A stretch of DNA of 36,394 bases, taken from the NCBI GenBank assembly GCA_937904325.1, contig CALGTK010000432.1:1-36394 (forward strand), written 5' to 3'. This stretch comes from an uncultured Planctomyces sp. (lineage in GTDB: Bacteria; Planctomycetota; Planctomycetia; Planctomycetales; Planctomycetaceae). Positions 7,970-16,704 of this stretch are shown here, piece by piece. The translations under genes were made by a program, and so were the position numbers. Position 1 is the first letter of the stretch. Every line of letters starts with the position of its first letter. A model generated the notes under the pieces. The model had not been told where the DNA came from, ran no database searches, and worked only from the letters and a program-made list of their open reading frames with translations.

Positions 7970-10234
7970 ATGCGATGTTTGATTTCGGTGTGTCTATGCC
8001 TTGGCGTTCTCTCCAGTTCGTTCGCTGCCGACGCAGTGCTCGTTGAGGCCGAAAGTTTTTCTTCCCATGGTGGATGGAAGCTGGATACACAGTTTATAGA
8101 CACAATGGGATCACCTTACCTGCTGGCCCACGGACTCGGTCGACCTGTTAAAGATGCCATAACAACTGCCGAAGTGCCGACCACCGGCAATTATCGAGTC
8201 TTCGTTCGAACCATCGACTGGGTAGGCAGGTGGAATGTCAAAGGACAGCCAGGACGTTTCGAAATTTCAATCAACGGGAAGCGTCTGAAGCAGACCTTCG
8301 GCACAAAGTCAGCCACTTGGACCTGGCATGACGGTGGTTCGGTAACAATTGACAAAAAGCAGATCTCGATCGGTCTCCATGACCTCACCGGGTTCGACGG
8401 GCGTTGCGATGCGATTCTTCTGACAAAGGACAATAAAACTCCGCCAAACGATCCGACCACCCTCGCAGACTGGCGACGTGAACAGCTCGGTCTGGAGAAA
8501 GCTCCCACGGCACGCGGTGACTACGATCTCGTCGTTATCGGTGGCGGATATTCAGGGATGGGCGCAGCTCTGTCTGCGGCCCGAATGGGCTGCAAGGTCG
8601 CACTGGTACAGAATCGCCCTATCCTTGGCGGCAATGGCTCCAGCGAAGTTAGAGTCTGGGCGAAGGGCAACATCCGCCGTGGTAAATACCCACGTATTGG
8701 CGAAATCATCGAAGAATTTTGCGACCACGCCGAAAAGTCACCTGGCACCTACGAAGAGTTCGGCGACGCAAAAAAAGAAGCGATCATTCGCGGCGAAAAG
8801 AACATTGATTTATTCCTCAACCACCACGCATACAAAGTTGATACCGAAGACAACCGAGTGGTTGCCGTCCACGCCTTCGACACGAGAACCAGTGAGCATT
8901 CCCGATTCGCAGGCAAACTCTTTTCAGACTGCACGGGACACGGAACAATTGGTTATCTCGCTCAGGCCGATTGGGAAATGGAACCCAAAGGCCGCATGGG
9001 CATGAGCAATATGTGGGCCTGGGCCAACGACGAAAAGCCACGCTCCTACCCGCACACTCCATGGGCTCTAGATCTGGACATGAAGGATTTCCCATACCCA
9101 AGAGCGTTCCATGGCCAGTGGTTCTGGGAAAGCGGATTCGACAAAGACCCGCTGGGCGGGGCCGAGTCGATTCGCGACTGGAACCTGCGAGCCGTCTATG
9201 GTGCATTCAACGCGATGAAGAATCGCGACGGTGCTGCGGAGCACAAAAATGCCTTCCTGACATGGATTGCCTACATTGGCGGCCCGCGTGAATCCCGGCG
9301 ACTGATGGGTGACGTCGTGCTGAATCAGGACGACGTAGTCGCCAAGAAAGATTTCCCCGATGGATGCGTGCCAAGTACCTGGTCGATTGATCTTCATTAC
9401 CCGAAACAGCAATACGCTGGCAAATTCAAGGACAACCCATTTATCTCCTACGCCGTCCACGATCGCCGTGTCGACCGAGCATACGGTTACCCGGTCCCCT
9501 ATCGGTGCTTCTACTCGCGCAACATCGACAACCTGTTCATGGCGGGTCGTTGCATCAGCGTGACGCATCAGGCCCTTGGCACCGTCCGCGTCATGAAAAC
9601 CTGCGGAATGATGGGCGAAGTTGTCGGCAAGGCGGCTTCCATCTGTACTCTTCAAAGTTGTACCCCGCGAGATGTCTACGAACGATATCTTGACGAACTC
9701 AAGGAACTACTCATTCTGCCAGGCAAGGCTCGTCGCGAAACTGTTTCTTCTGAAATCACTGTCCCCAGCGATGCATTGCCTCTCGCAGGCAAATTCGGCC
9801 CGCCCACGGGACTGCCTGTCAGCAACTTAAAAGGCCTGGTTATTGACGATCTCGCCGCCAGCAAGGAAGGCAAGTGGACCAACGGAACTGGCCTGAAGGG
9901 TTACATTGAAAACGGCTATCTCTACGCCAGCGCCAATAGCAATTCAAAGATCACTTACAGTTTCAATGCTCCCGCCACCGGCAGTTTTGACATTCGAATC
10001 AACGCTCTTGCACACGAAAACCGCGCAAGTAACGCGAAGGTCATGGTCTCAACAAAATCGGACAGCAGTACGCACACAGTCAACCTGAGAGCGAAAGCTC
10101 CACTGGAAAACAACTTTGTTAGAGTCGGGAAGTTCGACCTCAAAAAAGACGAACCAGTCTCAGTGATCATCTCCACTGAGGGAGCCAATGGAACGCTACA
10201 CGCCGACGCCGTTCAAGTCCTAGCTGTAGAATAG
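7970..10234 (+). CDS. Secreted FAD-dependent oxidoreductase with flanking carbohydrate-binding-like domains
   Basis: I start at the ATG at 7970, preceded by GAAGG at 7957-7961, rather than an in-frame TTG at 7952. The protein has 754 residues. MRCLISVCLCLGVLSSSFA is a clean signal peptide. Residues 25-155 look like a beta-sandwich of the CBM/NPCBM type (VEAESFSSHGGW, then GNYRVFVRTIDW). The FAD_oxidored-type core begins with YDLVVIGGGYSGMGAA (dinucleotide motif 191-196) and continues with PILGGNGSSEVRVW and a late FMAGRCISVTHQALGTVRVMKT region. The last 120 or so residues resemble the golvesin/Xly-type beta domain (ending GTLHADAVQVLAVE). The family is common in planctomycetes and its substrates, possibly sugars or polysaccharides, are mostly unknown. 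Its position between apbE and a membrane flavoprotein suggests a redox partner there. Confidence 0.88.
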   Translation: MRCLISVCLCLGVLSSSFAADAVLVEAESFSSHGGWKLDTQFIDTMGSPYLLAHGLGRPVKDAITTAEVPTTGNYRVFVRTIDWVGRWNVKGQPGRFEISINGKRLKQTFGTKSATWTWHDGGSVTIDKKQISIGLHDLTGFDGRCDAILLTKDNKTPPNDPTTLADWRREQLGLEKAPTARGDYDLVVIGGGYSGMGAALSAARMGCKVALVQNRPILGGNGSSEVRVWAKGNIRRGKYPRIGEIIEEFCDHAEKSPGTYEEFGDAKKEAIIRGEKNIDLFLNHHAYKVDTEDNRVVAVHAFDTRTSEHSRFAGKLFSDCTGHGTIGYLAQADWEMEPKGRMGMSNMWAWANDEKPRSYPHTPWALDLDMKDFPYPRAFHGQWFWESGFDKDPLGGAESIRDWNLRAVYGAFNAMKNRDGAAEHKNAFLTWIAYIGGPRESRRLMGDVVLNQDDVVAKKDFPDGCVPSTWSIDLHYPKQQYAGKFKDNPFISYAVHDRRVDRAYGYPVPYRCFYSRNIDNLFMAGRCISVTHQALGTVRVMKTCGMMGEVVGKAASICTLQSCTPRDVYERYLDELKELLILPGKARRETVSSEITVPSDALPLAGKFGPPTGLPVSNLKGLVIDDLAASKEGKWTNGTGLKGYIENGYLYASANSNSKITYSFNAPATGSFDIRINALAHENRASNAKVMVSTKSDSSTHTVNLRAKAPLENNFVRVGKFDLKKDEPVSVIISTEGANGTLHADAVQVLAVE

Positions 10235-10324
10235 TTCGTCACCAATGGCAGTATATCGGCAACAACGATCGACTCATCCTTCCGTGGTTCTCACAGATTT
10301 CCAGATACTGACGGGAAACTCGTC

Positions 10325-10363
10325 GGAGGAACAATAGTGTCATCACGCGGTGAAACGGCATGA
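10325..10363 (+). other. Possible 8-codon leader overlapping the next start (ATGA)
   Basis: GGAGGA at 10325-10330 is too far (29 bases) from the ATG at 10360 to serve it directly. It is well spaced from a GTG at 10337 that opens an 8-codon frame ending in TGA at 10361-10363. That stop overlaps the ATG of the flavoprotein gene in the classic ATGA arrangement. Translational coupling through this mini-frame would explain the remote SD. This is inference from spacing only. Confidence 0.3.
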
Positions 10364-12597
10364 CCTCTGATACCTCGCTGATGCTGCTACCTGTCGTTCG
10401 TGATAAATCTTTGACGCCTCGACAGCGACGTCCGATCCTGGCCATTGTCCTGCATACAGCCAGGTTGGCGATACTGGTCGGCATACTTCTCCTGCTGAGA
10501 AAACAGCACCAAAGCTATCTCGCTGCTGAAGCGTCGCGTGACCAGAAACCGGTCACCGTAAAGGTTTTGCAGGAGTTCTTTCCCAATGCTGTCGAAGGCG
10601 GACTGTTTGATCCCGACCGGCGAACTCAACAGGTTCTGGACGCTGCTAACTTGACACTTGGCTTTGTGGTTCAAACCTCTCCACAGTCGGACGGAATCGT
10701 CGGATTCTCTGGCCCGACCAATATCCTGATCGCCTTCGATAATGGCGAACGCATCATCGGTCTGAAAATTCTGTGGAGTCGCGACACCGTCGAGCACGTA
10801 GCTCTTATCGAGCGGGACGATAGATTTCTGAAGTCATGGCAGAGTGTTCTTTGGACCGAGGCCGCCAACCGTACTTCCGTGGACGGCGTGTCTGGAGCAA
10901 CTCTCACAAGTCTTGCAATCGCTGAATCAATCGGCAAACGGCTCGGTGGCAACGTCCCCTCACTGCGTTTCCCTGAAGACATTCAACTACATGAAATTAC
11001 CGCGAAATTTCCGACGGCCACCAGACTTGCCCCCGAACCGCGTCGCCCTGCCCTGAATCGAATTCTGAATGCTGGCGACTTGTTGCTCGGCTATGTATTT
11101 CGGACATCGCCCTCCGCTGACAATCTTGTCGGCTACCAGGGGGCTACCGACACGCTGGTCATGCTTGATGCTGACGAGAACGTCCTCGGCATCCAGCTAC
11201 GCAACAGTTTTGATAATGAACCCTATGTAGGTTACGTCAAAGAGGAAGAGTACTTTCTAAATCTCTTCAACGATCGCACGTTGGCCGAAGTCGCAACCCT
11301 TAACCTCTTTGAAGCACGTGTTGAAGGAGTGTCCGGTGCGACGATGACCAGCATGAATATCGCTGACGGTCTGGTCATCGCTGCAAAACACGCTGCAACC
11401 GTAGTCGAACAGACGTCCCCTGCTTCGTCAGCCAGAATGCCGAACAATCGACAAATCGCCACAGTGATTGTCGTCATGGGCGGATTGATCATAGGCCTGA
11501 GTCGTCTTCGTAAATTTCGAATCGTTCGACTCGGACTGCTGACCAGCGTCATCCTGGTCCTCGGATTACTCAACGGCGACATGCTTTCTCAGGCAACACT
11601 GATCGGTTGGACTCAAAATGACGTCCCGTGGGCCATTGCAACGGGACTGGTGACGGTTTCAATCGCGGCGTTGTTAATTCCAGTTTTCTCGAAAACTCAA
11701 ATCTACTGCCACCAATTGTGCCCTCACGGCGCGGTCCAGCAACTGGCAATGCGGCGTCTCCCCTGGCAACCGCGGATTCCACGTTGGCTAAGCCGCAACC
11801 TGCTACTCCTGCCATTCGGCCTGCTTATCTGGTGCGTTATCGTCAGTATGCTGCATCTGCCGTTCAGTCTGGTCGACCTCGAGCCCTTTGACGCCTGGGT
11901 TTATCAAGCCGCGGGGCCGGTGACTATAACCATCGCCATAGTCGGCCTGGCAACTTCCTTGTTCATCCCGATGGCGTATTGCCGGTATGGATGTCCCACT
12001 GGTGCATTGCTTCAATTCATTCGCTTCAACTCAAAAAGCGACATCTGGAATCGCACGGATTGGCTGGCAACGCTTCTACTCCTGCTAACTGTGGCCCTGC
12101 GATTCACCTTTCCTACGGGCTCACTTCCCGAGTTTTCCCCTGTTGAAATCGACGGGCAACTCAAATCACTTGTGTCCGAATATAAGAGTACTCTGCAATG
12201 GCTGACGGCCTTTTCCGTTGCTCTCTTTATTGGTTCAATCATCGCCGTCCCGTGGCTCGTTGCTCGCATCCCAACCGACTATTTTATAGCGACCGGCAGC
12301 GGACAGAACGAGTTTCGGAAACAGAGCCCAACCGCTTCGTTGCAGTGGCGAATCCTCAAGAATGTGATCGGTGTTGTACTTCTGGTCGCTGGTGCAGCCA
12401 TGCTTATTCTGCCAGGCCAGGGACTACTAACGATACTTCTTGGCGTCATGCTGGTAGATTTCCCTGGAAAGCGAAGATTGGAACTCCTGATCATCCGACG
12501 GCCATCAATTCGCCGGGTCGTGGGATGGATCCGCCGTCGAACAGGCCGGGATGAACTCCAGATTCCGGGTTCCAGCAGTGACTCCTCTTCAGAATGA
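10360..12597 (+). CDS. NosR/PceC-like membrane flavoprotein: two FMN-binding domains, CxxxCP iron-sulfur membrane domain, PGPGW-like tail
   Basis: The 745-residue protein has a first helix at about 26-46, then two external FMN-binding repeats. Repeat 1 ends in VDGVSGATLTS (T181 the likely FMN-linked residue) and repeat 2 in VEGVSGATMTS (T328). A polytopic domain follows (helices near 365-380, 388-405, 422-441, 480-500, 518-538, 567-580 and 612-632) with two CxxxCP motifs, C450-C454 and C541-C545, as in the polyferredoxin part of NosR, PceC and NapH. Residues 663-730 (LPGQGLLTILLGVMLVDFPGKRR) resemble the small PGPGW membrane family. Established for NosR-like proteins: electron transfer between a membrane quinol or cytoplasmic donor and external flavin. 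Here it is probably flavinylated by the ApbE encoded nearby. Confidence 0.87.
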   Translation: MTSDTSLMLLPVVRDKSLTPRQRRPILAIVLHTARLAILVGILLLLRKQHQSYLAAEASRDQKPVTVKVLQEFFPNAVEGGLFDPDRRTQQVLDAANLTLGFVVQTSPQSDGIVGFSGPTNILIAFDNGERIIGLKILWSRDTVEHVALIERDDRFLKSWQSVLWTEAANRTSVDGVSGATLTSLAIAESIGKRLGGNVPSLRFPEDIQLHEITAKFPTATRLAPEPRRPALNRILNAGDLLLGYVFRTSPSADNLVGYQGATDTLVMLDADENVLGIQLRNSFDNEPYVGYVKEEEYFLNLFNDRTLAEVATLNLFEARVEGVSGATMTSMNIADGLVIAAKHAATVVEQTSPASSARMPNNRQIATVIVVMGGLIIGLSRLRKFRIVRLGLLTSVILVLGLLNGDMLSQATLIGWTQNDVPWAIATGLVTVSIAALLIPVFSKTQIYCHQLCPHGAVQQLAMRRLPWQPRIPRWLSRNLLLLPFGLLIWCVIVSMLHLPFSLVDLEPFDAWVYQAAGPVTITIAIVGLATSLFIPMAYCRYGCPTGALLQFIRFNSKSDIWNRTDWLATLLLLLTVALRFTFPTGSLPEFSPVEIDGQLKSLVSEYKSTLQWLTAFSVALFIGSIIAVPWLVARIPTDYFIATGSGQNEFRKQSPTASLQWRILKNVIGVVLLVAGAAMLILPGQGLLTILLGVMLVDFPGKRRLELLIIRRPSIRRVVGWIRRRTGRDELQIPGSSSDSSSE

Positions 12598-12610
12598 CTC
12601 GAGACCGAGC

Positions 12611-13936
12611 ATGAATCTTTTCGCAAAGGCGGAAGCGAACAATCTCGACAAGGCAAAGCCGCTGGCCGCTCGCATGCGTCCTCGCAACCTTGACGAGTTT
12701 GTCGGTCAACAACATTTTCTCGGCGAAGGTAAACTGCTACGTCGAATCCTGGCAGCGGACCGTCTTTCTTCGGTGATCTTCTATGGACCACCCGGTTGCG
12801 GAAAGACGTCACTTGCAGAAGTCATCGCCGGCCAGACAAAGTCAGTTTTTGCTCGACTGAATGCGGCGTCTGCTGGCGTCAAGGAAGTCCGAGCGTTACT
12901 CGATCAGGCACGCGATCGCCTGACAACAGGTGGAAAAGGAACGTTGCTGTTCGTTGATGAGTTGCACCATTTCAACCGAACTCAGCAAGACGTGCTGCTA
13001 CCGGATGTCGAATCTGGGGTTGTGCGACTGATCGGAGCGACGACTGAAAACCCCTTCTTCTCACTGGTATCCCCGCTGGTTAGTCGAAGCCAGGTATTCG
13101 AGTTCAAGCCAGTCGAACCCGACGACGTTCGTAAAGTGCTTGAGCGAGCGCTGACGGACTCAGATAGAGGGCTCGGCTTTCTGAATGTTTCTGCGACTGA
13201 CGAGTCACTTAATTTTCTTGCCGAGGTTTCCGATGGCGATATCCGCCGAGCGTTGAGTGCCTTGGAAATCAGTGCCCTGTCTGTATCGGGATCGGAAATT
13301 GACCTGGCCCTTGCGCAGGAATCGATCCAGAAAAAGGCGATTCAATACGACGACGACGCGCACTACGACTCAGCCAGCGCTCTAATCAAGAGTATGCGGG
13401 GAAGCGATGCAGACGCAGCCGTTTACTGGCTGGCTCGGATGCTCGAAGCCGGCGAAGATCCACGGTTTCTCGCTCGTCGAATCGTCATTGCCGCCTCAGA
13501 AGACGTTGGAAATGCCGATCCTCAAGCACTTGTTATCGCCAACGCCGCCGCTCAGGCAACATTGATGGTGGGAATGCCCGAATGTCGGATCATGCTATCT
13601 CAGGCAGCGACTTATGTGGCACTGGCCCCGAAATCAAACGCAGCATATGCAGCCATCAACGAGGCGATGCAGGATGTCCGTGAACGGCGAGTGCTGCCAA
13701 TCCCAACTCACCTGAAAGATTCCCACTACAAAGGAGCCGAACGACTGGGGCATGGTGAAGGGTACGAGTACGCGCACAGTGGAGACGACGGCTGGGTCGA
13801 TCAGGATTACCTGGGTGTCGACAGAAGTTACTACCGCCCTGTCAATCGCGGATTCGAGGCCGAACTTCAGCAACGCATGGCGACGATCAATGAGCGGAAG
13901 TCGCAACCGTCAAACTCTGACAACGAGTCCACATAG
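12611..13936 (+). CDS. rarA: Replication-associated recombination protein A (AAA+ ATPase)
   Basis: The protein is 441 residues from the ATG at 12611. An in-frame ATG 60 bases upstream would overlap the previous gene and adds a tail not typical of the family. It begins MNLFAKAEANNLDKAKPLAARMRPRNLDEFVGQ, as RarA/MgsA proteins do. Walker A is GPPGCGKTS (59-67), Walker B is LLFVDELHHFN (112-122) and sensor 1 is GATTENP (142-148). The C-terminal part contains the tetramerisation and MgsA region (DAAVYWLARMLEAGEDPRFLARRIVIAASEDVGNADP, then LPIPTHLKDSHY). RarA acts at stalled replication forks with SSB and the replisome. It starts 13 bases after the flavoprotein stop, a likely co-transcribed but functionally unrelated neighbour. 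Confidence 0.95.
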   Translation: MNLFAKAEANNLDKAKPLAARMRPRNLDEFVGQQHFLGEGKLLRRILAADRLSSVIFYGPPGCGKTSLAEVIAGQTKSVFARLNAASAGVKEVRALLDQARDRLTTGGKGTLLFVDELHHFNRTQQDVLLPDVESGVVRLIGATTENPFFSLVSPLVSRSQVFEFKPVEPDDVRKVLERALTDSDRGLGFLNVSATDESLNFLAEVSDGDIRRALSALEISALSVSGSEIDLALAQESIQKKAIQYDDDAHYDSASALIKSMRGSDADAAVYWLARMLEAGEDPRFLARRIVIAASEDVGNADPQALVIANAAAQATLMVGMPECRIMLSQAATYVALAPKSNAAYAAINEAMQDVRERRVLPIPTHLKDSHYKGAERLGHGEGYEYAHSGDDGWVDQDYLGVDRSYYRPVNRGFEAELQQRMATINERKSQPSNSDNEST

Positions 13937-14106
13937 TACTCAGTCGCCAACCGAGACGCCGAGCCCAGCATTTTTACTGTTGAATTCTTCAGCCAGAATT
14001 CGTTTCGCAATCCAGTAGAATCGCAGCATCTGGCACTGATTCCGATCAGTCTGTACTCTGCTTCCAGCAAATTCTGAAAGAAAGAGTAAGTAATTAGTAA
14101 GTCGTG

Positions 14107-14307
14107 ATGCAGAATCAAGGAATCATACATCCTGCCCGTTCTATGAATGCGACGTCGCATCGGCGTGCCGGTGTGTCCACGCTTGATTATATTCTCGTTC
14201 TGGGAGTAATCCTGCCTCTGGTTGCATTTGCCATCCCTGCCGGTAAACGAATCATCCAGTTAAGCTACGAAATGGTCTGCACGCTGGTTGCATGGCCGAT
14301 AATGTAA
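14107..14307 (+). CDS. Small Flp-like (type IVb) pilin precursor 1
   Basis: This protein of about 66 residues has a basic leader (TSHRRAG) followed by VSTLDYILVLGVILPLVAFAIPAG. The pattern G22 then V-S-T-L-D-Y matches the Flp prepilin cleavage site, with an acidic residue at +5 and Tyr at +6; Asp replaces the usual Glu. A single hydrophobic helix follows, ending near IIQLSYEMV. The start could instead be the ATG at 14143, which leaves the leader intact. A second pilin-like gene and a prepilin peptidase follow directly, which supports the assignment. The family call rests on the motif and context. Confidence 0.68.
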   Translation: MQNQGIIHPARSMNATSHRRAGVSTLDYILVLGVILPLVAFAIPAGKRIIQLSYEMVCTLVAWPIM

Positions 14308-14382
14308 AACATTTCATCTCCGACTGGCTCAGTCCGAGACCGACAGCTATTCGTCGAATATTGCACGACAAGGAACAGTCTG

Positions 14383-14610
14383 ATGACTTCGAAGGTCACA
14401 TTTCGCGATTTGCTCCGCAAAGTCCACCGCGATGAGCGTGGCGCGGTCAGCCTGGAAACTATCCTCATCATTGGGGCAATCGCGATTCCAATTCTGATTT
14501 TCCTGATCAAGTTTGGCTGGCCTCGTATTCGCGACTACTTCAACCAGGGTCTGGACGAACTCGAAGAAGGCAGCAACGATGCCGCCTCAGGCGGTGGCGG
14601 ACGGATTTGA
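14383..14610 (+). CDS. Small Flp-like (type IVb) pilin precursor 2
   Basis: The 75-residue protein carries the leader KVHRDERG, cleavage expected after G20, and then AVSLETILIIGAIAIPILIFLIKFGW. Glu at +5 (E25) is the conserved residue of type IV prepilins; +6 is Thr rather than Tyr. After the helix comes RIRDYFNQGLDELEEG and a Gly-rich end (GGGGRI). AAGGAA lies upstream of the ATG at a workable distance. The gene sits 75 bases after pilin 1 and 99 bases before the peptidase. It may be the minor or major subunit; the sequence does not tell. Confidence 0.72.
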   Translation: MTSKVTFRDLLRKVHRDERGAVSLETILIIGAIAIPILIFLIKFGWPRIRDYFNQGLDELEEGSNDAASGGGGRI

Positions 14611-14709
14611 AGCCGGCAACACTCGCCGCAGCGAAGATGCATCTCTTGCTTCGAAAAACGTCCAGCACTTCCCAGTTATAGACCTTCTACAAGATCGATT
14701 AGGCCAGAA

Positions 14710-15252
14710 ATGATCGCGGTCGGTGTGCTTCTGGCTATGCTGGCTGTTTCTGCCTGGACCGACGCCCGTTCGCACACAATCTACAACTGGAACTGTTACC
14801 CGGGAATCATCGCGGGAGTCGTTTTGAACTCGGCTGGGCTTGGTCTCTCCGAATCCGGGACAACAGGCTTCTGGTTCGCAATTGCAGGCTTTCTAAGTTG
14901 CGGACTCATTATGCTGACGGCGTTTGTCTTCTTTGCGATGGGCGGCGGTGATGTCAAACTCCTGGCGATGATCGGGAGTTTCCTGGGGCTCCAGTCGGGC
15001 ATTGAGACTTTGCTCTGGACGTTCTCAATTGGGTTCGTCTTTGGCATCTCCGCCATCATCTGGCGTCACGGCTTTATTGGGATCGTTCGTCGCAGCCTTG
15101 AACATGCAGTCGCCGTCGCGAAAGCTCGAAGCTGGATCCCACTTCATCAAGACGAAAAGAAACCACTTGAGCAAGGTTTGTTTCTGGCCCCTTCAGCATT
15201 GATCGCTACCTGTATTGTCGTCTGGCCGGAACTCATACGCATTCTCATTTGA
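14710..15252 (+). CDS. Prepilin peptidase, A24 family (TadV/CpaA type)
   Basis: This 180-residue polytopic membrane protein carries the two catalytic aspartates of the A24 family: D18 in AWTDARSHTIYN and D81 in GGGDVKLLAMIG. It lacks the N-terminal methyltransferase domain and the zinc-binding cysteines of PilD, so it belongs to the short TadV/CpaA class that processes Flp pilins. Hydrophobic helices cover most of the chain, with a cytoplasmic loop around 125-150. It is the third gene of a small pilin module. The Tad ATPase (TadA), the inner-membrane TadB/C and the secretin are absent from this window and must be elsewhere if the pilus is functional. Confidence 0.85.
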   Translation: MIAVGVLLAMLAVSAWTDARSHTIYNWNCYPGIIAGVVLNSAGLGLSESGTTGFWFAIAGFLSCGLIMLTAFVFFAMGGGDVKLLAMIGSFLGLQSGIETLLWTFSIGFVFGISAIIWRHGFIGIVRRSLEHAVAVAKARSWIPLHQDEKKPLEQGLFLAPSALIATCIVVWPELIRILI

Positions 15253-15439
15253 ATGCACAAAATCCCCTTTTTGTTTCCGCGTCGCTACTCACGCGATGCA
15301 TTCCCAGCAAATCGAGCACACCTGAACGTCCTCACTGACCCGCAGCAAACATCGCATCTCCAGTCTCAGGGGTTTTCGCTCACTCGAGCACCTTGGCGAC
15401 TTAGTCAAAGTAGCCAAACCGAATAATTCAGCCTGATTT

Positions 15440-16312
15440 TCATGGTCTCTGGCGCTGAAGTTTGTTGAGCCAATCCAGTGATTGCTCTTGCCATGCGTCC
15501 CACATTGGGCCCTTATACCCATTCAGACCGTGGCCGCCTGAGGGAAGCTTCAGGTATTCGGTGGCAACGCTGTGTTGCTTGAGGGCGTCATGGAATGCCT
15601 GGCTGTTGGCAGGAACAACGACTCGGTCGTCGAGTGCGTGGGCAAGGTAGGTCGGGCATGTTTCGGCAGTAACCTGCTTCTCATTGGAAAACAGATTGAT
15701 CATTTCATCGGATGGCTGGTCTCCGAGCAGATTTCGTCTCGATCCTGCATGCGTCGACTTGTCCATCGTGACGACCGGATAGACGAGGATTGCAAAATCC
15801 GGCCGCGATGACTGCTGTGTCACTCGATCATCTGACTGGCTAACTCCGGAATCGAAGTGCGTCGCCGCGGTTGAGGCAAGATGTCCGCCGGCAGAGAAAC
15901 CGATGATCCCGATCCTTCTGGGATTAAGGTTCCAGGCTTTCGCGTTTGCTCTCGCGGTGCGGATTGCCCGTTGAGAGTCGAGCAGCGGAACATAGGAACG
16001 TCCCTTTGGCAGTCGATACTCCAGTACGAGTCCCGTGATTCCGTGCCCATTCAACCACTCGGCGATGCCGTGCCCTTCCCCGCCGGTGACGAGCCCTCCG
16101 TAACCGCCTCCCGGACAGATCACAATGGCCGTGCCGTTTGGCTTCGCTGGTCGATGCAGAGTCAAACGAACATCGACGTCTTCCGTTGTTCCATCGCCAA
16201 TCGGAGCCGGACCGCTCCAGAGCGACAGTGTCTCAGGCTTCACCAACGATCCGTCCGCTGCGTTAGCGCACAACGGGTCCAGAATCACCAAGAGCAACAT
16301 CAGAACACGCAT
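15440..16312 (-). CDS. Secreted alpha/beta hydrolase, acetyl-esterase/BD-FAE-like
   Basis: The 290-residue protein has a signal peptide (MRVLMLLLVILDPLCANA, then AD). Oxyanion motif ICPGGGYGGL (65-74), nucleophile S140 in GIIGFSAGGHLA, probable acid D229 (HALDDRVV) and base H261 (SGGHGLNG) give a complete triad. Such proteins act as acetyl- or feruloyl-type esterases on plant or algal polysaccharide side chains, or as general carboxylesterases. The substrate here is inferred only from the family. AAAGGA lies 6 bases before the ATG on the minus strand. It faces the prepilin peptidase gene tail to tail across about 190 bases. Confidence 0.85.
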   Translation of the reverse strand: MRVLMLLLVILDPLCANAADGSLVKPETLSLWSGPAPIGDGTTEDVDVRLTLHRPAKPNGTAIVICPGGGYGGLVTGGEGHGIAEWLNGHGITGLVLEYRLPKGRSYVPLLDSQRAIRTARANAKAWNLNPRRIGIIGFSAGGHLASTAATHFDSGVSQSDDRVTQQSSRPDFAILVYPVVTMDKSTHAGSRRNLLGDQPSDEMINLFSNEKQVTAETCPTYLAHALDDRVVVPANSQAFHDALKQHSVATEYLKLPSGGHGLNGYKGPMWDAWQEQSLDWLNKLQRQRP

Positions 16313-16704
16313 GGCCGATCCTTTGTGAAACTACAGTCGTCGATAGAAATTCGATCTCCAATCTTAACGTGTCGATAGTCCCACAAGCAGCCTCAACCGC
16401 AAATCAACTCATTGCTCTGATTCTTTGAAAACTCCACGGCAGGATTAGTCCGTGACCTGTCACAGCCACGAAGAACCGTTCGAAGCAAATCGCCTCGCAG
16501 CAGATTCCAGTAAAGCATTTTACAGCGTTCACATCAATGTGATGAATACGCGCATCAAACATCGGGAATACAGAAGACTCAGTAAAAAACGGGGTTGACG
16601 TTTATCTAAGTCGCAGGCTTCTCGTTTTCACTGAAGCATCCCTGAAGCAGATGCCGTGTCACCTGACGAGTTCGCGTCAGGCATTCCCTAAACTGCCGCA
16701 ACAC
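16313..16704. other. Intergenic, one hairpin, no gene seen
   Basis: About 390 AT-richer bases lie between two minus-strand genes. I see no credible gene. A short perfect stem (CCTGACG at 16662-16668 with CGTCAGG at 16675-16681) lies 23 bases downstream of the coiled-coil gene's stop on the minus strand and may help end its transcript; it has no clear T-run. The rest presumably holds the promoter of the hydrolase gene, which I could not pinpoint. Confidence 0.4.

Noticed and set aside
7952-7970. TTG start for the FAD oxidoreductase
   Set aside because: The ATG at 7970 has GAAGG at a good distance and gives a clean signal peptide directly.
12551-12611. Upstream ATG for rarA
   Set aside because: It overlaps the preceding gene by 47 bases and adds 20 residues not expected in RarA; the ATG at 12611 begins with the usual NLF motif.
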